A stretch of DNA of 39,420 nucleotides from CAYWBI01 sp964456445 (GTDB taxonomy: Bacteria; Calditrichota; Calditrichia; Calditrichales; J004), in contig CAYWBI010000016.1 of NCBI GenBank assembly GCA_964456445.1, forward strand, positions 1 through 39,420, written 5' to 3'. A model generated the notes under the pieces. It made no database searches. It was not told where the DNA came from and saw only the letters and a program-made list of their open reading frames with translations. Position numbers and translations under genes: made by a program. Shown here one piece after another: positions 26,799 through 34,524 of the stretch (within the stretch, counting starts at the first letter, position 1; each line of letters opens with the position of its first letter).

Positions 26799-28166
26799 AT
26801 GGAAAGTCATTCTTTTTTCGAAGATCGTTTTCCATTTTTGAACAAGGCGATTCTACAATCAAAAATAAATTGGTCGATCCGGTTGCGCTGGATTGCCATT
26901 GCCGGATTTTTATCGGCCACGATTGTCACCCGGTCATTTTTTGAACTGGATATTCCGTATGAAAGTGTATGGGGCATCTTGTTTATTCTGGCGGTTATTA
27001 ATCTGCTTTATTTCCTCGTTTTTAAGGTGTACCGGCATTTCTCATTCCGCAAGGAGCTGTATTTTTTGTTGCTGCATATCCTTGTCGATCTGTTTGTACT
27101 TTCCTGGTTAATCAATATGACCGGCGGAATTGAGAACCCCATGTACATCTTTTTTGTGTTTCACATTGTGTTGAGCAGTATCCTGTTCCCGCGCCCAATT
27201 CCTTATTATATTGCTACATTTGTGGTGCTTATGTTCACCGGGCTGGTGGTTGGGGAATATGTTCAGTTTTTTGCCCACCACTGTATTTTTCATGCGGATT
27301 TACATGAAAATGTTGCCTTCTCGATATTAGTCTTAACTGTTTTTACGCTGGCCATTTATATTACTACCTATATTGCCACATCTTTTGTATGGATATTCAG
27401 GGAAAGTAAGCGGAAGATCGATGGCTTGAATCAGGAATTGATCAAACGTGATGAAGAAAAGGCCCGCTTTTTTCGCTTTACATCCCATGAACTAAAGTCA
27501 CCATTGATCGCGGTAAAAACATCCATAGATAGCGTTACAAAGATATTTGCCCATGTGCTCGATCCTAAGGCAAAGTCCATCTTGCAAAAGGCGTCCTTGC
27601 GCTGTGATCAAATGTTGGATATCATCCGGGAGTTATTGATGCTTTCCAGGCTTCGGGGGGAACAAAACCTGCCTGAGAAGCGGCTGATAAAACTGGATAT
27701 CATACAGGTGATTCAAAAAGTAATTGCGAACAACCGGTCCGTTGCCAATGCTAAGAATATTCACATAACCGAAGATTTTGGCCCGCATGAAGTGTATATT
27801 CTGGGCGATACGACTGATTTTGAACAGCTTTTTGGCAACCTGATAAGCAATGCCCTGCGTTATAACAAAAGCGGTGGTGATATAAGAATTTCCGTTCAAA
27901 CCTTTGGGAATGTCTGGTTGATGGTGGAAGTCAGTGACAATGGAATTGGTATTCCAGCGGCGGAGCAGGCGCATATTTTTGATGAATTTTACCGGGCAGG
28001 GAATGCTCAAAAGGAAACGGGATTCGGCACCGGCCTGGGATTGAGTTTGGTAAAGCAGATCGTAACAAATTATGCGGGTCAGATCGAAGTGGAGTCGAAG
28101 GAAGGCGAAGGGACAAAGTTCAGTGTTACCTTACCTTTAAATACGGAACATAATTTTCCGTCGTAA
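26799..28166 (+). CDS. Membrane sensor histidine kinase
   Basis: A 455-residue kinase. About six hydrophobic helices (roughly 28-195) form an N-terminal membrane sensor without a large periplasmic domain. A short linker coil follows, then the HisKA domain with phosphoacceptor H230 in FTSHELKSPL, and the HATPase domain with N box (from N347, NLISNALRYN), DNGIGIP and GTGLGLSLV. It has no PAS domain, unlike the classical HoxJ/HupT hydrogenase kinases. It follows the receiver gene by 9 bases. The signal is unknown; a membrane-embedded sensor could read quinone or membrane energy state, which is speculation. Confidence 0.92.
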   Translation: MESHSFFEDRFPFLNKAILQSKINWSIRLRWIAIAGFLSATIVTRSFFELDIPYESVWGILFILAVINLLYFLVFKVYRHFSFRKELYFLLLHILVDLFVLSWLINMTGGIENPMYIFFVFHIVLSSILFPRPIPYYIATFVVLMFTGLVVGEYVQFFAHHCIFHADLHENVAFSILVLTVFTLAIYITTYIATSFVWIFRESKRKIDGLNQELIKRDEEKARFFRFTSHELKSPLIAVKTSIDSVTKIFAHVLDPKAKSILQKASLRCDQMLDIIRELLMLSRLRGEQNLPEKRLIKLDIIQVIQKVIANNRSVANAKNIHITEDFGPHEVYILGDTTDFEQLFGNLISNALRYNKSGGDIRISVQTFGNVWLMVEVSDNGIGIPAAEQAHIFDEFYRAGNAQKETGFGTGLGLSLVKQIVTNYAGQIEVESKEGEGTKFSVTLPLNTEHNFPS

Positions 28167-28182
28167 AGGATAAAAAGAAACA

Positions 28183-28647
28183 ATGAAAATTGGCGGATTA
28201 ATTGAGAGCCGGGATTTAACTTTGTACCGGATCACCACATTAAAAGATGTGCCGGGTTCGGCCGGAATTATATTGAAATTTTATGCCCGTCGCGACATCA
28301 ATCTGGAATTTATCACCGAATCCAGCGCAATGGACGGGAACTCCGTAATGGTCATCTGTATTAAAAATTCCTTTGTCCCGCAGGTGGACGCCTTTATGGA
28401 AGACAACAGGGAAGCGGTGGCGCCTTATCACATCCATAAAACGGAAAATGTGGCAACACTGGGGATTTATGGGCCGCATTTTAGGGAAAAACCGGCAATT
28501 GCCGCCCGTTTTTGTAGTTTGCTCGGAAGCGCCGGTATCAATATTCTTGGTATCAGCAGCAGCATATCCAGCGTGTGCTGCGTGATTGATGGCAAACAGA
28601 TTGAGCGCGGTAAAGCAGCAATTCTACAGCGCTTTGAGCTGCCATAG
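28183..28647 (+). CDS. Tandem ACT-domain protein
   Basis: A 154-residue protein made of two ACT domains (about 13-80 and 88-154) and nothing else. The second, with GINILGISSSISSVCCVID, closely resembles the regulatory C-terminus of aspartokinase, although no kinase domain is present. ACT domains bind amino acids or other small ligands and mediate dimer contacts. It starts 16 bases after the histidine kinase and so belongs to the hydrogenase/two-component transcript. A role as a ligand-sensing partner of the kinase, receiver or sigma-54 activator is inferred from position only. Confidence 0.82.
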   Translation: MKIGGLIESRDLTLYRITTLKDVPGSAGIILKFYARRDINLEFITESSAMDGNSVMVICIKNSFVPQVDAFMEDNREAVAPYHIHKTENVATLGIYGPHFREKPAIAARFCSLLGSAGINILGISSSISSVCCVIDGKQIERGKAAILQRFELP

Positions 28648-28722
28648 AAAACATTATACCTATATCCAACTTGATTTAGCTAAACAGAATTTCAAAAATT
28701 TCCCAGTCCGTTTTGTAAATCC

Positions 28723-28751
28723 TTGTAATAAACCCGTACTTTTACTATAAT
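28723..28751 (+). promoter_or_regulatory. Candidate sigma-70 promoter of the sigma-54 activator gene
   Basis: TTGTAA (28723-28728), a 17-base spacer and a perfect TATAAT (28746-28751). Transcription would begin near 28758, downstream of an in-frame ATG at 28750, which argues that translation starts later, at 28801. Confidence 0.55.
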
Positions 28752-28800
28752 GGGTTCTGCACTTAGCTTTATACCCTACTCAAAACAAATGGATGATATA

Positions 28801-29805
28801 ATGCAATCAAACCAGATTGTTCCAATTGTTACCCAAAACGGGCGGATGCTGGAACTTATAACTCACCTTAATAAAATATCTAATTCGAACAGTACCGTTC
28901 TTCTTGTAGGGGAAACCGGGGTCGGTAAAGAAATATTTGCCGATTATATTCATCACTCCAGCAATCGGAAGGATAAGGCATTTGTAAAAGTCGGACTCTC
29001 TGCGCTCCCTGCGGAATTATTGGAAAGTGAATTGTTTGGCCATGAAAAAGGTGCATATACCTCGGCCCATTGTGACAAAAAAGGATTGTTTGAGCTTGCG
29101 GAAGGCGGCAGTATTTTTTTAGACGACATTGATGACGTGCCGCTAAATATTCAGGCAAAATTATTGCGTGTGCTTGAGTCCAGGGAGTTGATGCGTATCG
29201 GTGGCACAAAATCAATTGCGGTTGACGTACGCCTGATAGCGGCTACCAAAATAGATTTGAAAGTATTAATTGAACAAAAAAAATTCCGCTCGGATCTGTA
29301 CTATCGTCTAAATGTAGTGCCAATATATATCCCTCCACTTCGCAAACGCAAGGATGATGTGCCTGAGCTCGTCTCACATTTTTTAAAGTGCTATGCAAAT
29401 GGTAAAAAAATTGTACTGACCAGCGATGCATTAACGGCATTAAAATCCTACAATTGGCCCGGCAATGTACGGGAGCTTAGAAATGTGGTACAAAGACTGG
29501 CTTTGTTTGCGGAAGACAAAATTGATCTAAAAAACCTGCCCGCCGAGATAAGGCAAAGAGAGAGTCTGGATGTATGGTTAAAAGCCTGTGACCTCTGTTT
29601 TACAAGAGATGAATTGAGTCTTGGCCAGATCATGACTTGTCTGGAAACCCGATTGTTAAAACAGGCCTTGCGGGACAATGAAAACAATCAATCCCAGGCC
29701 GCCCGAATGTTGAAAATTAGTTTGTCAACTTTTCGGGACAAACTAAAAAAGCATCATATTCTGAAATCTTCTCAGAGCCAATCTGCGGAAATCCGTAAAT
29801 TATAG
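28801..29805 (+). CDS. Sigma-54-dependent activator lacking a receiver domain
   Basis: AAA+ enhancer-binding protein plus Fis-type helix-turn-helix, 334 residues from ATG 28801. Using numbering from the alternative ATG at 28750: Walker A GETGVGKE (K60), arginine fingers R180/R186, sensor II GNVREL, and C-terminal HTH with NNQSQAARMLKISLSTFRDKL. The AAA+ domain begins almost at the N-terminus, so no sensory domain exists. Several hallmark positions differ: the loop reads GAYTSA (101-106) instead of GAFTGA, Walker B is FLDD (D125-D126) rather than FLDE, the glutamate-switch Asn is G82, and sensor I ends AATK. It lies 67 bp upstream of a consensus sigma-54 promoter, suggesting it drives the downstream hydrogenase operon. 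Confidence 0.9.
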   Translation: MQSNQIVPIVTQNGRMLELITHLNKISNSNSTVLLVGETGVGKEIFADYIHHSSNRKDKAFVKVGLSALPAELLESELFGHEKGAYTSAHCDKKGLFELAEGGSIFLDDIDDVPLNIQAKLLRVLESRELMRIGGTKSIAVDVRLIAATKIDLKVLIEQKKFRSDLYYRLNVVPIYIPPLRKRKDDVPELVSHFLKCYANGKKIVLTSDALTALKSYNWPGNVRELRNVVQRLALFAEDKIDLKNLPAEIRQRESLDVWLKACDLCFTRDELSLGQIMTCLETRLLKQALRDNENNQSQAARMLKISLSTFRDKLKKHHILKSSQSQSAEIRKL

Positions 29806-29817
29806 TACGCATTTCCG
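29786..29817. promoter_or_regulatory. Long inverted repeat, candidate activator binding site
   Basis: Arms of 12 bases, CGGAAATCCGTA (29786-29797) and TACGCATTTCCG (29806-29817), match at 11 of 12 positions around an 8-base centre. The dyad spans the end of the activator gene and lies about 55-86 bp upstream of the sigma-54 -24 box, where enhancer sites for such activators usually lie. As RNA it could also form the hairpin of a terminator, since TTTATTGTTTTT follows; both readings are open. Confidence 0.5.
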
Positions 29818-29871
29818 TTTATTGTTTTTCATCCCATCCCATTTTTCCCCTGAATAGCGGGTTTTCTCATC

Positions 29872-29887
29872 TGGCATGTTTGTTGCT
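29872..29887 (+). promoter_or_regulatory. Sigma-54 (-24/-12) promoter of the group 1 hydrogenase operon
   Basis: TGGCATGTTTGTTGCT matches the consensus TGGCAYR-N4-TTGCW at every defined position; the GG is at 29873-29874 and the GC at 29885-29886. Transcription would start near 29898, 28 bases before the first gene. A sigma-54 activator gene ends 67 bp upstream. Sigma-54 control of uptake hydrogenases is known from HoxA/HupR systems. Confidence 0.85.
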
Positions 29888-29925
29888 CTATTAGGTTGCA
29901 TCTTATCCTTTTCCCAAAAAATTAA

Positions 29926-30144
29926 ATGACAATAGAAAAAAACACCAGGCAAATTGCATTTTCCGGTACCGTCGTTGAGATGTTTAAAGACAGTAATGGC
30001 CAGTTTGGCAAAATCTTACTTCATCCGGCATATATCAATATAGCCATGCAAGACCTAAAAGACGTTCATCTCGGTGACTCTCTTGCGGTTTCGATGGATT
30101 ATATTGTAAGGAAATGCACACCGTCGGATGAGAAAAACGATTAG
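29926..30144 (+). CDS. Small HypC-like protein without the catalytic cysteine
   Basis: A 72-residue ORF, first gene after the sigma-54 promoter and 60 bp before the hydrogenase small subunit. I do not recognise a named family. From residue 13 it aligns without gaps to the HypC encoded at 39087: a GTVVEMF / GKLIEIY start, a Gly ten residues after the shared Glu, and a DVHLGDSLAV / EIEIGQYAII end, all features of the HypC small beta-barrel. It lacks the N-terminal Met-Cys that HypC needs to carry the Fe(CN)2CO precursor, and the HAGF histidine is absent. No ribosome binding site is evident. It could be a scaffold or chaperone for this operon, or an unrelated OB-like protein. Confidence 0.6.
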   Translation: MTIEKNTRQIAFSGTVVEMFKDSNGQFGKILLHPAYINIAMQDLKDVHLGDSLAVSMDYIVRKCTPSDEKND

Positions 30145-30204
30145 AACTTTAAAGAAGACAAGTATTGAAATGAGAGTAATTTTATCCAAAAAAGGGAGGT
30201 TTCC

Positions 30205-31326
30205 ATGTCCAATAAAATGCCAACTATGCGCGAAGCGATTGAACTCAAAGGTTATTCCCGCAGGGATTTTTTAAAGTATTGTTCTGCGGCAGCGGCCATT
30301 GTGGGAATTGAAACGCTTGGTTTGCCTCAGGTCGTTCATGCGTTTGAAACCAAACCTCGTCCGCCGGTTATTTGGTTACATTTTCAGGAATGTACCTGTT
30401 GTAGTGAATCATTTATACGTTCGAGCCATCCAATCGTAGCGGATGTTGTGTTCGATTATCTTTCTCTGGACTATACCGAAACGCTTATGGCTGCCTCCGG
30501 CCACCAGGCGGAAAAAAGCTATGCGGATATCATAAAAAAATACCCCGGTAAATATATTTTATTGGTTGAGGGATCGGTTCCCGCTGGCAATGATGGTGTT
30601 TTTTGTATGATTGGCGGTCGCTCCGCCGAGGAAATATTGCAAGAAGCGGCAAAGGATGCGGCCGCTATCATTGCCTGGGGCAGTTGTGCCTCTAACGGAT
30701 GTGTGCAAAGCGCCAAGCCCAATCCGACCAATGCAACGCCTATTCATAAATTGATTGACAAGCCGGTGATAAAGGTTCCTGGTTGCCCGCCTATTGCCGA
30801 TGTCATGACCGGTGTAATCACTCATTTGCTGGTTTATGGCGGCATACCGGAACTGGACAGCCAGGGCCGTCCGAAGGAATTTTATTCAAGAAGGGTTCAC
30901 GATACCTGTTATCGGCGACCCTATTATGACGCCGGTTTGTTTGTGGAATCCTTTGATGATGACAATGCGAGAAAAGGATATTGTCTTTATAAGATGGGCT
31001 GTCGCGGTCCGGTTACATATAATGCCTGTGCGGTTACAAAATGGAATGGTGGTGTCAGTTATCCTATTCAATCAGGTCATGGATGTCTTGGTTGTAGCGA
31101 AAACGGTTTCTGGGACAATGGGCCGTTCTATCAACACCTGGCCTCATTCCCCGGTTTTGGTGTCGAGTCCACAGCAGACACAGTTGGCGCGATAGTGGGC
31201 GCAGGGGCCGTTGCCGGTGTTGCGGCACATGCCATAACGACAAATATAAGGAAGCGAAAACTTATTAAAAAACTTAAGGATGAGTCGGTTGAGGTGAATG
31301 ATGAAAATGAAGGAGGTAACAGCTGA
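30205..31326 (+). CDS. hupS: Group 1 [NiFe] uptake hydrogenase small subunit, six-Cys proximal cluster
   Basis: Periplasm-facing small subunit with three Fe-S clusters. A Tat signal (SRRDFLK at 18-24, hydrophobic core to about 46) directs export of the folded complex, and a C-terminal helix (about 325-347) followed by basic residues anchors it. Proximal-cluster cysteines are C63, C65, C66, C161, C166 and C194. Two of these, C65 and C166, are Gly in standard enzymes and Cys in O2-tolerant group 1d enzymes such as E. coli Hyd-1, where they form a [4Fe-3S] cluster. Medial and distal cluster ligands are visible in the HDTCYRR ... GHGCLGCSE region. GGGAGG precedes the ATG. Confidence 0.95.
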   Translation: MSNKMPTMREAIELKGYSRRDFLKYCSAAAAIVGIETLGLPQVVHAFETKPRPPVIWLHFQECTCCSESFIRSSHPIVADVVFDYLSLDYTETLMAASGHQAEKSYADIIKKYPGKYILLVEGSVPAGNDGVFCMIGGRSAEEILQEAAKDAAAIIAWGSCASNGCVQSAKPNPTNATPIHKLIDKPVIKVPGCPPIADVMTGVITHLLVYGGIPELDSQGRPKEFYSRRVHDTCYRRPYYDAGLFVESFDDDNARKGYCLYKMGCRGPVTYNACAVTKWNGGVSYPIQSGHGCLGCSENGFWDNGPFYQHLASFPGFGVESTADTVGAIVGAGAVAGVAAHAITTNIRKRKLIKKLKDESVEVNDENEGGNS

Positions 31327-33047
31327 TGGCAACCAAAAGAATCGTTGTAGATCCGATTACCCGTATTGAGGGTCATTTACGGGTCGAAGCCGTTGTTGAA
31401 AACGGTATGATTACCGATGCTTACAGCTCCGGGATGATGGTCAGAGGTCTTGAGATAATATTAAAAGGTCGGGACCCTCGGGACGCCTGGGCATTTACAC
31501 AACGTGCCTGTGGCGTTTGTACAACCGTCCATGCATTGACAAGTGTCCGTACGGTTGAAGATGCCATTGGGATAAATGTGCCTAAGAATGCGGAATTGAT
31601 ACGAAACATTATGGAGGCAACACTTTATGTTCAGGACCATGTTGTTCATTTTTATCATTTACATGCCCTGGACTGGGTGGATGTGGTCTCGGCGTTAAAA
31701 GCAAATCCGAAGGAAACCTCAAAAATCGCGCGCTCCATCAGTCATTGGCCAAAATCCTCAAACGGTTATTTTAGTGATATTCAAAATAGGGTCAAGACTT
31801 TTGTGGATAGCGGTCAGCTTGGAATATTTTCAAATGGATACTGGGGGCATAAGGCGATGAAATTGCCTCCCGAGATCAATTTGTTGGCCGTGGCCCATTA
31901 TCTTGAAGCGCTGGAATGGCAAAAGGAGATTGTAAAGATCCATGCAATTTTCGGCGGTAAGAACCCGCATCCCAATTATCTGGTGGGGGGCGTTCCCTGC
32001 TCGATAAATTTAAATGAAGTGAACGCAATTAACAGTGAACGGTTAAATTTTATTGGACAACTGATTAAAAATGCAAATACATTTATAAACCAGGTATATA
32101 TTCCGGACCTGGTTGCCATCGCCGGCTATTATAAAAACTGGGGGGCCATCGGTGGTGGTTTGGAAAACTACTTGTCTTATGGTGATTTCCCTACGAACGG
32201 CTATAATCAAACCGCTTCGTTCAAATATCCGCGCGGAATCATTCTGGGCCGGGATTTATCCCAGGTACATGAAATTGATGCCCGTGACCCCGAACAGATA
32301 AAAGAACAAATCAAACATTCATGGTATAAATATTCAAAAGGGGATGAGACCGCTCTGCATCCCTGGGATGGCGAAACCGAATTTAATTATACGGGCCCAA
32401 AACCGCCCTTTGACCATTTGGATGTAAGTAATAAATATTCATGGGTAAAAACGCCACGTTGGAAGAACAAGCCCATGGAAGTTGGCCCGTTGGCCCGTAT
32501 GCTTGTTGCCTATGCTTCAGGGGTACCAGAAGTAAAAGATTTGGTAAATGCAACCCTTAAAAAATTGAATGTTCCGGTTACAGCCTTATTTTCCACACTG
32601 GGCAGAACGGCAGCCCGGGGTTTGGAAACAAAATTGGTTGGGCAATGGTTGCAGGGTTTTTACGATGATTTGCTTGCCAACATAAAGGCCGGTGACACGG
32701 CTACCTTTACACGGGAAAAATGGGAACCGGATACCTGGCCGGATAGTTGTGAAGGCGTTGGCATGTCCGAAGCGCCACGCGGGGCCCTGGCCCATTTTAT
32801 AAAAATAGAATCCGGTAAAATTGCCAACTACCAGATGGTTGTACCAACCACCTGGAATGCCTCGCCACGTGATGTAAACGGTGAAAAATCATCGTTTGAA
32901 GCCGCGTTGATCGGGACCCCGGTTGCTAATATTGATCAACCCCTGGAAATTATTCGGACAATACATTCATTTGATCCGTGCCTGGCGTGTGCCGTACATC
33001 TGTATGATCCCGATGGAAAACATATACACAAAATTAAAATGGTGTGA
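31326..33047 (+). CDS. hupL: Group 1 [NiFe] uptake hydrogenase large subunit
   Basis: Catalytic subunit, 573 residues. Nickel is held by RACGVC (C62, C65) and DPCLAC (C552, C555). His558 follows, and the 15-residue tail after it (LYDPDGKHIHKIKMV) is the expected maturation peptide. There is no signal peptide, since it travels with the Tat-tagged small subunit. The start codon shares its A with the small-subunit stop (TGATG), so the two are translationally coupled. With HupS and HupC it would oxidise H2 and reduce the quinone pool. Confidence 0.96.
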   Translation: MATKRIVVDPITRIEGHLRVEAVVENGMITDAYSSGMMVRGLEIILKGRDPRDAWAFTQRACGVCTTVHALTSVRTVEDAIGINVPKNAELIRNIMEATLYVQDHVVHFYHLHALDWVDVVSALKANPKETSKIARSISHWPKSSNGYFSDIQNRVKTFVDSGQLGIFSNGYWGHKAMKLPPEINLLAVAHYLEALEWQKEIVKIHAIFGGKNPHPNYLVGGVPCSINLNEVNAINSERLNFIGQLIKNANTFINQVYIPDLVAIAGYYKNWGAIGGGLENYLSYGDFPTNGYNQTASFKYPRGIILGRDLSQVHEIDARDPEQIKEQIKHSWYKYSKGDETALHPWDGETEFNYTGPKPPFDHLDVSNKYSWVKTPRWKNKPMEVGPLARMLVAYASGVPEVKDLVNATLKKLNVPVTALFSTLGRTAARGLETKLVGQWLQGFYDDLLANIKAGDTATFTREKWEPDTWPDSCEGVGMSEAPRGALAHFIKIESGKIANYQMVVPTTWNASPRDVNGEKSSFEAALIGTPVANIDQPLEIIRTIHSFDPCLACAVHLYDPDGKHIHKIKMV

Positions 33048-33056
33048 GGAGGATAG

Positions 33057-33758
33057 ATGAATACTTCACAAAAGGCGCTTTATAACCGCTTATATGTCTG
33101 GGAATTTCCTGTTCGCCTCTATCACTGGATCAATGGCTTTGCCATCACGTTGTTGATAATTACAGGTTTTTTAATCGGACATCCGTTACGTATCTTCTAT
33201 GCAAGCGAAGCATACCAGCAATATTGGTTTGGAACCGTCCGTTTTATCCATTTCGTATCCGCATTTGTATTCTTTTTTAATTTTTTGGTGCGGGTTTATT
33301 GGGGTTTTGTCGGCAATCAATTTGCCCGCTGGCGAAATTTTATTCCCGTAAAAAAAGAGCAATGGAAGGAAATGGGTAAAATTTTAAAAGTAGATGTACT
33401 TCAAACGGATCCTTCCGAACGCATTGAAATTGGACATAACGCGCTTGCCGGATTTGTTTATTTTCTGCTTTTCCTGGCTTTTGCCTTTCAATCGGTCACA
33501 GGTTTTGCCCTTTATTCGGCCAATAGTCATGCCTGGTTGCCACAATTATTCAGATGGGCAATTCCCTTGTTGGGCGGCGATATGGCTGTGCGTCAGTGGC
33601 ATCATATCTTTATGTGGTTCTTTATTGTTTTTATTATTATTCATTTATATCTGGTGTTTTATCATGATTATATCGAGGGAAGGGGGACCACCTCTTCGAT
33701 GGTGGGCGGCTGGAAATTTGAAAAGGAAAAAAATATTAAAAATGGGGATACAAAATAA
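33057..33758 (+). CDS. hupC: Hydrogenase cytochrome b subunit
   Basis: Integral membrane di-haem cytochrome b (HupC/HyaC/HoxZ family), 233 residues, four main helices. Haem-ligand histidines are in the helices with LYHWINGF, VRFIHFVSA and RQWHHIFMWFFIVFIIIH. It passes electrons from the small subunit's distal cluster to quinone. AGGAGG lies immediately before the ATG, and the gene begins 9 bases after hupL. The helical ends are followed by a basic cytoplasmic tail. Confidence 0.94.
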   Translation: MNTSQKALYNRLYVWEFPVRLYHWINGFAITLLIITGFLIGHPLRIFYASEAYQQYWFGTVRFIHFVSAFVFFFNFLVRVYWGFVGNQFARWRNFIPVKKEQWKEMGKILKVDVLQTDPSERIEIGHNALAGFVYFLLFLAFAFQSVTGFALYSANSHAWLPQLFRWAIPLLGGDMAVRQWHHIFMWFFIVFIIIHLYLVFYHDYIEGRGTTSSMVGGWKFEKEKNIKNGDTK

Positions 33759-33806
33759 AAATTAATCCAGAAAATAAGTCCGTTGGCCAAACCCGAAGGA
33801 ATGAGT

Positions 33807-34283
33807 GTGAAGTCTGAAAAAATTGTTATACTTGGAATTGGAAACATCTTGATGGGCGACGAAGGCGTTGGCGTTCATGTGGTAAACCGGCTTAATGCTT
33901 TTGAACTCCCCGAAAACATTGAGGTTATTGATGGCGGAACCGGCAGTTTTAATCTGTTGGGGCTAATGCAGGAAGCCGATAAGGTCATCCTTGTTGACGC
34001 TACGATAGATGAGAGTAAACCGGGTACCGTAAAACGCCTAATACCAAAATTCAGCAAAGACTATCCACAAACATTAACCGCCCATGATATCGGCTTAAAA
34101 GATTTACTCGATGCCTTTTATCTTATGAACGATATCCCCAACATCGTTCTGTATGCGGTGAGTATTGCCCCTCTGCCTGAGGGGCTTTCCCTTGAGTTGT
34201 CGCCTGAGATTGGCGCGGCCATTCCGCGCATTATAAATCTGGTAAAAGCCGAAATCAAGGATGGTGTAAAAATTCAAAGTTAA
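33807..34283 (+). CDS. hupD: Hydrogenase maturation protease for the group 1 enzyme
   Basis: HyaD/HupD-family endopeptidase that removes the HupL C-terminal tail after nickel insertion. GIGNILMGDEGVGVHV and DGGTGSFNLLG contain the acidic Ni-sensing residues, and the HDIGL motif carries the third ligand. Possible starts are TTG 33783, ATG 33801 and GTG 33807. GAAGGA at 33795-33800 is 6 bases before the GTG but abuts the ATG, so GTG 33807 (MKSEKIV, 158 residues) is preferred. It closes the sigma-54-driven operon. Confidence 0.9.
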   Translation: MKSEKIVILGIGNILMGDEGVGVHVVNRLNAFELPENIEVIDGGTGSFNLLGLMQEADKVILVDATIDESKPGTVKRLIPKFSKDYPQTLTAHDIGLKDLLDAFYLMNDIPNIVLYAVSIAPLPEGLSLELSPEIGAAIPRIINLVKAEIKDGVKIQS

Positions 34284-34524
34284 TTTATAGCGGGCCAAAG
34301 TTACTGCTTTTCAGTCACCCGCAAGCATGACTGCCTCGGGCACTGTGGCTTTATAAAAAAAATCTATGGATATTAGACGCTAATTTTGAATTTATCCCAA
34401 AAGTGAAAACTTTATACTGCAATAAATGATAATACTTTTTGAAAAAGCCCCCCATAGGGAAGATTATGTTTTAATCAATACAAGGAATTATGTATATTTA
34501 CAATAGGTTTAAAGGGGTTCATTC

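Noticed and set aside
34284..34380. GCGGG ... CCCGC and TGCC-TCG-GGCA hairpins after the hupD gene as a terminator
   Set aside because: Stems are short or widely spaced and are followed by an A-run rather than a T-run on the coding strand.
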